Source: Candidatus Segatella mututuai
GTDB lineage: Bacteria > Bacteroidota > Bacteroidia > Bacteroidales > Bacteroidaceae
NCBI GenBank assembly: GCA_002439605.1
Contig: DJOI01000069.1
Location: forward strand, 1-15,004
Direction: 5' to 3'
Length of the DNA stretch: 15,004 nucleotides
Both the position numbers and the translations under genes were made by a program. Shown piece after piece: positions 7,129 through 14,014 of this stretch. Numbering within the stretch: position 1 is the first letter of the stretch; each line of letters begins with the position of its first letter. Below the pieces are notes generated by a model that saw only the letters and a program-made list of their open reading frames with translations, had not been told where the DNA came from and did not search any database.

Positions 7129-7136
7129 TAAGTTTG
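7129..7136 (+). promoter_or_regulatory. -7 promoter element for the DUF349 gene
   Basis: TAAGTTTG fits TAnnTTTG. The upstream TTTG at 7101-7104 is 24 bases away, wider than usual. The leader to the ATG at 7228 is about 85 bases. No convincing terminator for corA lies between 7073 and this element, so some read-through is possible. Confidence 0.5.
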
Positions 7137-7227
7137 CAATTCATAATACAAAAAATATGTGTGTCGGGTTGGCTCTACAACAAGATTCATCCCGAAGGAA
7201 CTCGAATCATAAACGAAATCAAGAGAA

Positions 7228-9048
7228 ATGATGGACTCTCAAGAAAATGCCCTCAATCAGGGTGTCATCGAAGAACCTCAGTTGAAAAACACTGTGGTTG
7301 AGGCACCTGAAGTAGAGAATACTTCAGAAGTGGCCGAAACAAAAACCTATGCTACCAAACAGGAAGTACTCGATCGCATAAAGGAAATAGCACATAGCGA
7401 AGAAGCTCCACGGAAAGACGAGGTTGATCAGCTGAAGGCTACTTTCTACAAACTCCACCTTGCCGAGAGAGATGCGCAGATGAAAGAATATCTGGCTGAC
7501 GGTGGTGATCCGGAGAAGTATGTGCTCCTACCCGATGAAACAGAGGAGGCATTCAAGGCGGAGATGCAGATTATCAAAGAGAAAAGAGCAAAGATTTTCC
7601 TTGCACAGGAGGAAGAGAAGCAGATAAATCTACAGAAGAAACTCGACATCATCGAAAAGATAAAGGCCATGGCTACGTCGCCAGACGAAGCCAACAAATC
7701 ATATCAGAAATTCAAAGCCTTGCAGCAGGAATGGAAAGAGATAAAGGCAGTTCCTGCAGACAAAGCCAACGAACTTTGGCGTAACTATCAGTTGTATGTG
7801 GAGCAGTTCTACGACCAGTTGAAATTAAACAACGAGGCTCGCGAATACGACTTCAAGAAAAACCTTGAGGCAAAGACCAAACTCTGCGAGGCTGCGGAGA
7901 AGCTTGACGAAGAAGAGGATATCATCTCTGCCTTTCATCAGTTGCAGGATCTCCACGCACAGTATCGAGAGATAGGTCCAGTAGCAAAGGAATTGCGCGA
8001 ACAGATATGGAGTCGGTTCAAAGCAGCCAGCACGGTAATCAATAAAAAGCATCAGCAGTATTTTGAACAATTGCGTGCCAAGGAGGAGGAAAACCTCGAG
8101 AGGAAGACTGCACTCTGCGAGAAGATAGAAGCCATAAACCAGCAACAGCACAAGTTTGCTACCGAATGGGAGAACGTTACAAAAGAGGTACTCGAGTTGC
8201 AGGGCGAATGGAAGAAAATAGGATTTGCACCACAGAAGATGAACGTGAAAATCTTTGAACGCTTCCGCACTGCCAATGATGAGTTCTTTGCCAAGAAAGC
8301 GGAATTCTTTAAGGAATTGAAAGAAGTATATGCTGCCAATATCGAAAAGAAAAAAGCGCTTGTCGACAAGGCAAAGGCACTTTCTGCAAGCACGGAATGG
8401 CGCAAGACGGGAGACAAGCTCATCAATCTGCAGAAAGAATGGAAGCAGATAGGTGTGGTGCCACGTAAATTGGGTGACCAACTGTGGCAGGAGTTTATTG
8501 ATGCTTGCAACCAATTCTTTGAAGCTCGCAACAAGGCCAATGCTGGTACTCGTAGTGCGGAGCACGCCAACTTGGAGAAGAAAAAAGAGGTAGTGTCAAA
8601 ACTTAAAGCACTGCTCGAGAATGCGGCAGACGGCAATGTACAGCAACAAGTACAGGCGCTCATCGACGAGTACAAGGCAATAGGCCACGTGCCGTTCAAG
8701 GAGAAGGATGCAATCTATGCACAGTATCATGATGTACTTGACGAAATATACAAGAACATGCATGTCAGTAACGCCAAGCGACACCTCGACAACTTCAAGA
8801 ATAATTTGAAGAATGTGGCAGAAAAGGGGGCGGATGCTCTCGACAACGAGCGTGGGCGTCTCTTACGGCGTTTTGACCAGTTGCGATCCGAGATTACAAC
8901 TTACGAGAACAATCTTGGCTTCCTCAATGCTGCCAGCAAAAAAGGAAACAGCCTTGTGGAGGAAATGAACCGAAAGGTGCAGAAGCTCAAAGACGATCTC
9001 GAGCTCGTGAAACAGAAAATAAAGGCTATCGACACCGAAAACAAGTAA
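7228..9048 (+). CDS. DUF349 repeat protein, function unknown
   Basis: This 606-residue, highly charged, almost entirely helical cytosolic protein has no signal peptide or membrane span. After an acidic, low-complexity N-terminus (about 1-45) it carries five recognisable DUF349 repeats. Each has an aromatic-K/R-x-I-G core followed by P: QEWKEIKAVP (about residue 167), AQYREIGPV (about 245), GEWKKIGFAP (about 328), KEWKQIGVVP (about 406) and DEYKAIGHVP (about 480). It ends in a coiled coil (about 550-606). Such proteins are conserved in Bacteroidetes without an assigned biochemical role. Two ATGs stand in tandem at 7228 and 7231; either could be used. It is transcribed alone, with its own terminator. 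Confidence 0.88.
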   Translation: MMDSQENALNQGVIEEPQLKNTVVEAPEVENTSEVAETKTYATKQEVLDRIKEIAHSEEAPRKDEVDQLKATFYKLHLAERDAQMKEYLADGGDPEKYVLLPDETEEAFKAEMQIIKEKRAKIFLAQEEEKQINLQKKLDIIEKIKAMATSPDEANKSYQKFKALQQEWKEIKAVPADKANELWRNYQLYVEQFYDQLKLNNEAREYDFKKNLEAKTKLCEAAEKLDEEEDIISAFHQLQDLHAQYREIGPVAKELREQIWSRFKAASTVINKKHQQYFEQLRAKEEENLERKTALCEKIEAINQQQHKFATEWENVTKEVLELQGEWKKIGFAPQKMNVKIFERFRTANDEFFAKKAEFFKELKEVYAANIEKKKALVDKAKALSASTEWRKTGDKLINLQKEWKQIGVVPRKLGDQLWQEFIDACNQFFEARNKANAGTRSAEHANLEKKKEVVSKLKALLENAADGNVQQQVQALIDEYKAIGHVPFKEKDAIYAQYHDVLDEIYKNMHVSNAKRHLDNFKNNLKNVAEKGADALDNERGRLLRRFDQLRSEITTYENNLGFLNAASKKGNSLVEEMNRKVQKLKDDLELVKQKIKAIDTENK

Positions 9049-9056
9049 GGAAAATC

Positions 9057-9090
9057 AGCCGAAGTGTTTGCTTGACACTTCGGCTTTATT
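9057..9090 (+). terminator. Intrinsic terminator of the DUF349 gene
   Basis: AGCCGAAGTGT (9057-9067) pairs perfectly with ACACTTCGGCT (9075-9085), an 11-bp stem with a 7-base loop, followed by TTATT. It starts 9 bases after the stop codon. Confidence 0.88.
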
Positions 9091-9170
9091 GTTAGTATGC
9101 ACGGCATGAGTATTATCTAATGGCTGAAAGTGTCGCTTAAGCATAATGGAGATGAACTGTACCAATAGTT

Positions 9171-9202
9171 AATAAAAAAGTGAGCCAAATGTCTTGGCTC
9201 AC
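9171..9202 (-). terminator. Intrinsic terminator of the transporter operon
   Basis: On the minus strand a 9-bp stem (plus-strand arms 9180-9188 and 9194-9202, GTGAGCCAA with TTGGCTCAC, 5-base loop) is followed by TTTTTTATT (plus 9171-9179). It lies 18 bases beyond the stop of the ThrE-type gene. It is separate from the facing terminator at 9057-9090, so each convergent gene has its own stop. Confidence 0.88.
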
Positions 9203-9220
9203 CCTCATGCTCTATAAGGA

Positions 9221-10705
9221 TTATTTGATTTCCACTTCGTGCAAATCAACAAATTCACCATTCTTTCTTTTTCTCTCCACGAGCATGTTGAAGAGCTTGC
9301 GCTTGCGGTCGCCCTCTATAAATCGGCGGAAGAAAACGTTGGGAATAGCCACGCCCAAGGCGATGCAGATGATGGCGAGCGATGCCTTGATCATATTGTT
9401 CATGCCGACCGTTACCTCGCCCACCACGCCGTGCATGTCTATAAAAGCGAAGAGTGCCCGATACATCAGCACGCCAGGAACCATAGGGATGACACTTGGA
9501 ATGGTTATGCACTGATGGGGGGTATGGAACCAGTGGCGAGCCTTGATGACAATGATGCTGATGAGTGCCGAACCAGCCAAAGATCCTATGCTGAGACCCA
9601 TGTCAAGCCCCGTATTTCCATTGCTTGGACCTAAGTTGACAAAATTGCGGAAACAAACAGCAATGATGCCACCAACAGCTACTACTGGCAGCAGACGGCG
9701 AGGAATACTGAAGATGGTAGAGAACCCCATGGCCGAAACAGCAGCTGCTATGGCATACTCCCAGTAGGCATGATGAGGTGTCATGGTAAGGTCTTTCACG
9801 AAATTGTCGATGTGGCACACTTGTATGGCGAAGGCTATGCCAAAAGCCATGGCAAGTATCATTAGCAGCGTGTTGAGGGCTCTTACCATTCCCACCTCGA
9901 TGTAGCCGTCTATCATGTCGCTTACGAAATTGATGAGAGGTACTCCTGGTACGATAAACAGGGCGCATGCCATCAGTGGATGCCATGGTGTGTTCGAGAG
10001 CATGATGTCTGGTAGATGGGAGGCAATGGATGGACTCAGGGACAGGAAGGAAGTAGACCAGGCGATGAGTGTTGCCACGAAAGCGGAAATGCCGATAGCG
10101 ACATAGTTGTTACAGCCCTTGGTGGGCAGGAACATACGGAGGCGGAAGCCTAAGATGGCTGCCAACGAGCAATAGAAGAAGGCAGGCCAGTCGCAACCAA
10201 ATTGTATGCAGAATCCACCACAGGCGAAGCCACCGCCCACGGCCACTTGCCAGGGTGTAAAACTACGTTTAGTAGACTTGATATCCTGCAGAGCCTGTTC
10301 GTACTGGTCGAGAGAGTAGTCCTCTCTAATAGCACGCCATGTCAGCTTGCTGACCGAAGAGATGGTGGTAAGGTTGATACCATGCTTCTCGCAGCGCTGA
10401 AACTTAGTGAATGAGTGCTCCTCGTCGCTGTAGTTCACCATCAGTACATCCCAGTTTACAAACAAGTGGATGTACTGCTCGTCGAGTCCTAAGAAAGCGG
10501 CCGTGCGCTTCATGGTTCGCATGATGCGAGATGTATCGGCGGCACTTTCCATCAGCAGGCTACCGGTACGGAGTAATAGGTCGAGCTTGCGTCTAAGCTC
10601 CGATTCGGCTATCTCTTTGCAGTTGTCCTTATGATTGCCGCATTCGCTGTTCTCCTTGTTTTCTTGTTGTGCCAACATAGTTTCCATTTCTTTTCTGTTA
10701 TCCAT
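9221..10705 (-). CDS. ThrE-type threonine/serine exporter family protein
   Basis: This 494-residue integral membrane protein holds both halves of the ThrE family in one chain. The N-terminal ThrE domain (about residues 50-300) has LLLRTGSLLMESAADTSRI and the signature VPGVPLINFVSDMIDG near 250-265. The C-terminal small domain (about 320-475) has IPSVIPMVPGVLMYRALF near 403-420. About ten membrane spans are visible. The family exports threonine and serine in Corynebacterium; the substrate here is inferred only from that. The frame is open upstream to 11101, inside the preceding gene, but those residues are the antisense-free out-of-frame reading of that gene and lack membrane-protein character. 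The ATG at 10705 (MDNRKEMETML), preceded by an A-rich leader, is therefore chosen; later Mets at about residues 7 and 10 are possible. It follows the AspT-like gene by 77 bases, probably in one operon. Confidence 0.88.
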   Translation of the reverse strand: MDNRKEMETMLAQQENKENSECGNHKDNCKEIAESELRRKLDLLLRTGSLLMESAADTSRIMRTMKRTAAFLGLDEQYIHLFVNWDVLMVNYSDEEHSFTKFQRCEKHGINLTTISSVSKLTWRAIREDYSLDQYEQALQDIKSTKRSFTPWQVAVGGGFACGGFCIQFGCDWPAFFYCSLAAILGFRLRMFLPTKGCNNYVAIGISAFVATLIAWSTSFLSLSPSIASHLPDIMLSNTPWHPLMACALFIVPGVPLINFVSDMIDGYIEVGMVRALNTLLMILAMAFGIAFAIQVCHIDNFVKDLTMTPHHAYWEYAIAAAVSAMGFSTIFSIPRRLLPVVAVGGIIAVCFRNFVNLGPSNGNTGLDMGLSIGSLAGSALISIIVIKARHWFHTPHQCITIPSVIPMVPGVLMYRALFAFIDMHGVVGEVTVGMNNMIKASLAIICIALGVAIPNVFFRRFIEGDRKRKLFNMLVERKRKNGEFVDLHEVEIK

Positions 10706-10782
10706 TGATGTATCTTTATAATTATTTTTTCTCTTAACGCCGTTTTCTGCTACTTCTTGTTCTGTATCTTCCTGTCCGCTTT

Positions 10783-12471
10783 TTATCCGAACACAAAGAC
10801 GATAATCTGAATGGTTACGATGCGCAGGAACATGGCGAATGGGTAAACGTTGGCATAGCCAACTGATGGTGCGTCTGCACTGGTCTGATCTCTTACGTAA
10901 GCCAATGCTGAAGGGTTGGTGTTGGCTCCCGCCAAAACACCCAACAGAGTGTAGTAGTTGAAGTGGAAGGCGTAACGGCCAATGATGCCGCCTAATAGGA
11001 TCGGTATCATGGTGATGGCCATGCCATAAAGAATCCATATCATACCAGACTCTGTGGCCACTGTCTGTATGAACTGTTCGCCAGTGCCTAATCCCACACA
11101 TGCCAAGAAGATACAGATACCTATCTCGCGAATCATCAGATTGGCGGAAATCGTATTGTAGGTCACGAGATTATACTTGGGACCAAAATAACCTATCAGG
11201 ATGGCCACGATGAGCGGACCACCCGTCAGTCCGAGTCGCAGGCTCTCTGAAATACCAGGAATGAAGAAAGGTATGTTGGCAACGATGCATCCTAACATGA
11301 TGCCTAAGAAGATAGGAATCAAGTTAGGATAGTTGAGACGCTTCATTTGGTTTCCCAATACTTTCTCGGTATGGCTGATGGCCAGTTCTGTGCCTACTAC
11401 GGTAACACGGTCGCCCAGTTGCAGCTTGAGGCTTGGTGTGGCAATGAGGTCGACACCGGCACGGTTTACACGGGTGATGTTGGTTCCTAAGTTGGAGCGT
11501 ATCTGCATTTGGCTGATGGTCTTACCGTTGATGCCATGCTTTGTGACGAGGATGCGACGGGTTATCAGTTCGTTGCCATATTGTTCCCAGTCTATCTCCA
11601 CCTGCTCGCCCAGCAAGGCTGTTATGGGTTCTTGTACTGTAGGATGAGCCACGATAAACACCACGTCGTCCTCGTTGAGAATGGTATGTCCATTTACTAT
11701 CTCATGATGATCGTCGCTGTCAGGACGATGGATTTTAGAAATCATGAAGTCGCGTCCCAAGAGTTCTCGCACCTGCTTTACGGTGTCTCCAAATATCATC
11801 TTGTTGGTGATTTTTACCGAGAAAGTATTTAGAGTCATGGCTTCCAGGTGTCCCTTGCCGCTTTTGGCCTCGTCTTCCTCCTTTTGTTTATTAATGTGGA
11901 GAGCATATCTCAGAATGGCGAACGAAAGGATAACGCCCAGCACACCCATGGGATAGGCGATGGCATAGCCAGCTGCGATACTGGGGGCGTCAATATGTCG
12001 CAGGTCGCTGAATGCCTGCTGCGCAGCACCCAATCCAGGAGTGTTGGTTACGGCACCCGACAGAATACCTGTCATCGAGGTGATGGAAGTTCCTGAAGCA
12101 TAGAATATTCCCAGTGTGGTGATGATGCTCAATGCTATCACTATGACGCTGAGCATGTTGAGGCTTTTGCCGCCATTCTTGAAAGACGAGAAGAAACTTG
12201 GACCCACCTCAAGGCCGATGGAGTAAACGAAGAGTATCAGTCCGAACTCCTTCAGAAAGTGGAGTAGGTGCTCATCGAGATTGAGCGAGAAATGACCAAA
12301 GACAAGGCCGATGAAAAGAATCCAGGCCAAGCCTAAGGATACACCTTTTACATGAATCTTACCTAAACACAAGCCCAATGTTATGACTAAAGATAAAATC
12401 ATCACCGAATGGGCGACACCGCCTCCCCAAAGGTCGGGAAAACCATAAAATAGATTCCTTAAAATTTCCAT
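10783..12471 (-). CDS. AspT/YidE-type transporter with two RCK_C domains
   Basis: This 562-residue membrane protein has the layout of the aspartate:alanine exchanger family, including E. coli YidE and YbjL. There is an N-terminal block of membrane spans (about residues 20-195, with TNTPGLGAAQQA near 145) and a cytosolic middle of two TrkA-C/RCK_C domains (about 210-295 and 300-380, with FGDTVKQVRELLG and INGKTISQMQIRS). A second membrane block follows (about 390-560, with GANTNPSALAYV near 520). The repeated TN-P-AL/GL motifs in both halves fit the family's inverted repeat. AspT exchanges aspartate for alanine; the substrate of this member cannot be assigned. It is the first gene of a two-gene operon with the ThrE-type exporter, which suggests joint amino-acid or dicarboxylate traffic. 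Confidence 0.9.
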   Translation of the reverse strand: MEILRNLFYGFPDLWGGGVAHSVMILSLVITLGLCLGKIHVKGVSLGLAWILFIGLVFGHFSLNLDEHLLHFLKEFGLILFVYSIGLEVGPSFFSSFKNGGKSLNMLSVIVIALSIITTLGIFYASGTSITSMTGILSGAVTNTPGLGAAQQAFSDLRHIDAPSIAAGYAIAYPMGVLGVILSFAILRYALHINKQKEEDEAKSGKGHLEAMTLNTFSVKITNKMIFGDTVKQVRELLGRDFMISKIHRPDSDDHHEIVNGHTILNEDDVVFIVAHPTVQEPITALLGEQVEIDWEQYGNELITRRILVTKHGINGKTISQMQIRSNLGTNITRVNRAGVDLIATPSLKLQLGDRVTVVGTELAISHTEKVLGNQMKRLNYPNLIPIFLGIMLGCIVANIPFFIPGISESLRLGLTGGPLIVAILIGYFGPKYNLVTYNTISANLMIREIGICIFLACVGLGTGEQFIQTVATESGMIWILYGMAITMIPILLGGIIGRYAFHFNYYTLLGVLAGANTNPSALAYVRDQTSADAPSVGYANVYPFAMFLRIVTIQIIVFVFG

Positions 12472-12546
12472 AACTACTTTTGTGATTCGAGGTTCGCAAA
12501 TTCTCTCTTACATGCGAATGTTTGGTTGTATTTGAATTTTCGGGTG

Positions 12547-12554
12547 CAAAGGTA
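12547..12554 (-). promoter_or_regulatory. -7 promoter element for the transporter operon
   Basis: On the minus strand the octamer reads TACCTTTG, matching TAnnTTTG. It lies 75 bases upstream of the ATG at 12471. No clear -33 element is seen. It stands back to back with the mnmA promoter at 12597, with 42 bases between them. Confidence 0.55.
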
Positions 12555-12596
12555 CTAATTTTTATTGATTTGTAGCTTTGTCTCATGCTTTTTTTG

Positions 12597-12604
12597 TACT
12601 TTTG
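12597..12604 (+). promoter_or_regulatory. -7 promoter element for mnmA
   Basis: TACTTTTG matches TAnnTTTG. A TTTG at 12569-12572 is 24 bases upstream and another at 12577-12580 is 16 bases upstream; neither is ideally spaced. The resulting leader before the ATG at 12721 is about 110 bases and contains duplicated short motifs. Confidence 0.5.
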
Positions 12605-12635
12605 CAACCGAAATTTTGTGCAGAGAGGTATTCTC

Positions 12636-12699
12636 GCATTTTTTCATCGTCCGATAAAGAAACTTTTTGCAACTTCGTCGTCCGATAGCAGCATTTTTT
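12636..12699 (+). repeat. Paired short repeats in the mnmA leader
   Basis: The decamer TCGTCCGATA occurs at 12647-12656 and 12678-12687, 31 bases apart. It is framed by GCATTTTTT at 12636-12644 and 12691-12699. TTTTGCAAC also occurs twice nearby (from about 12601 and 12665). The arrangement lies between promoter and start codon. It may be a regulator site, part of an RNA structure, or a small local duplication. Confidence 0.5.
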
Positions 12700-12720
12700 A
12701 AGTAACACATTGTTCTCATC

Positions 12721-13803
12721 ATGTTGGATATAAAGAGTTTGGAGGAAAAACGCATTGCCGTTTTGCTTTCGGGAGGAGTGGACAGCTCCGTAGTGGTGTG
12801 GGAGTTTGCCCGGCTGGGCTTGCATCCCGACTGCTTCTACATCAAGATAGGTCCAGAGGAGAAGGAGGAGTGGGACTGCTCTTCCGAGGAAGACCTCGAA
12901 ATGGCTACAGCCGTAGCTGCCAAATATGGTTGCAAGCTACAAGTGGTAGACTGTCATCAGGAGTACTGGAACGAGGTGACACGCTACACTATGGAGAAGG
13001 TGAGGGCTGGCTATACGCCCAATCCAGATGTGATGTGCAACAGGCTCATCAAGTTTGGTGCCTTCGATGCGAAGATGGGATTCAACTACGACCTGATAGC
13101 AACAGGCCATTATGCGCAGACAGAGATTGACGAGCAAGGCGACAAGTGGCTTGTGACAAGTCCCGATCCCGTGAAGGATCAGACCGACTTCTTGGCTCAG
13201 ATCTACTCTTGGCAGCTTCGCAAAGCCATCTTTCCCATTGGCCATTACGTGAAGAACGAGGTGCGAGAAATAGCTGAGGCGGAGCATCTTGTCAACGCCA
13301 AACGCCGCGACAGTCAGGGCATCTGCTTCTTAGGACAGATAAACTACAACGACTACATTCGGCGCTATTTGGGCGACAATCCTGGCGACGTGGTGGAACT
13401 GGAGTCAGGCAAACGAATAGGTGAACATAAAGGGCTATGGTATCACACCATCGGTCAGCGTAAGGGACTTGGCTTTGGTGGAGGCCCTTGGTTTGTTGTG
13501 AAAAAAGATGTGGAGCAAAACATCCTTTATGTGAGTCATGGTTATGATCCGCAGACTGCTTATAAAAAAGATTTCCCGCTGCATGACTTCCACTTCCTTA
13601 CTCGCGAGGTGGACATGCATCATGTCACCTTCAAGATACGCCATACTCCAGAATGCCACCCTGCCACAATAGAACGTATGGCAGACGGTCGCCTGATGGT
13701 ACATGCCAAGGAATCCATACACGGGGTGGCGCCAGGACAGTTTTGTGTGGTGTATGATGAGAGTCATCATCGTTGTTATGGCTCGGGCGAAATCACCGTA
13801 TGA
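12721..13803 (+). CDS. mnmA: tRNA-specific 2-thiouridylase MnmA
   Basis: MnmA adds sulfur to U34 of tRNAs for Lys, Glu and Gln, using ATP and a persulfide relay. This 360-residue protein has the PP-loop SGGVDSS (residues 17-23), the catalytic Cys106 in NPDVMCNRLIKF, and the second Cys202 in DSQGICF, so both members of the redox pair are present. GHYAQ, the DQTDFL segment and the C-terminal beta-barrel region (GLWYHTIGQRKGL onward, then APGQFCVVY) are typical. The insert around residues 40-48 (GPEEKEEWDC) differs from the E. coli form. Bacteroides genomes can carry more than one MnmA-like gene, so a paralogue elsewhere is possible. The gene is divergent from the transporter operon and seems to be transcribed alone. 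Confidence 0.93.
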   Translation: MLDIKSLEEKRIAVLLSGGVDSSVVVWEFARLGLHPDCFYIKIGPEEKEEWDCSSEEDLEMATAVAAKYGCKLQVVDCHQEYWNEVTRYTMEKVRAGYTPNPDVMCNRLIKFGAFDAKMGFNYDLIATGHYAQTEIDEQGDKWLVTSPDPVKDQTDFLAQIYSWQLRKAIFPIGHYVKNEVREIAEAEHLVNAKRRDSQGICFLGQINYNDYIRRYLGDNPGDVVELESGKRIGEHKGLWYHTIGQRKGLGFGGGPWFVVKKDVEQNILYVSHGYDPQTAYKKDFPLHDFHFLTREVDMHHVTFKIRHTPECHPATIERMADGRLMVHAKESIHGVAPGQFCVVYDESHHRCYGSGEITV

Positions 13804-13931
13804 GGGCATTGCTGCCATTCTCAAGGTAAGGTGCTTTGCTAAAATGTATGCGAACATCAATAGGATAGTCAAAAATAGTACAATAATTATAAAAAATCAG
13901 TTGAAAGGGCTGATAATTCGGAATTTTTATC

Positions 13932-13939
13932 TAATTTTG
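13932..13939 (+). promoter_or_regulatory. -7 promoter element for the carboxyltransferase gene
   Basis: TAATTTTG matches TAnnTTTG and is followed by C, as in the other promoters here. It lies 75 bases before the ATG at 14015. No well-spaced -33 TTTG is seen. An A-rich stretch precedes the start codon. Confidence 0.5.
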
Positions 13940-14014
13940 CACTTTGGTTTTACGTAGGTGTCTTCAAGCATCTTGTTACCACAAAGAAAAGAATAAAGAA
14001 ATTATCGAATAATA

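Noticed and set aside
7825..8699. Minus-strand open frames of 215-246 codons inside the DUF349 gene
   Set aside because: Compositionally odd (Cys, Phe, Leu and Ser rich) mirror frames of a Lys/Glu-rich helical gene; no family resemblance and no promoter.
10706..11101. Longer start for the ThrE-type gene, adding 132 residues
   Set aside because: The extension overlaps the end of the AspT-like gene on the same strand in another frame. It is rich in His, Arg and Trp, as expected from an out-of-frame reading of a membrane-protein gene, and has no ThrE-family character.
13896..13914. ATCAG/CTGAT hairpin after mnmA as a terminator
   Set aside because: Only five base pairs, no T-tract after it on the plus strand; too weak to call.
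13843..13956. Small frame of 37 codons between mnmA and the carboxyltransferase gene
   Set aside because: It overlaps the likely promoter at 13932-13939 and has low-complexity AT-rich content.
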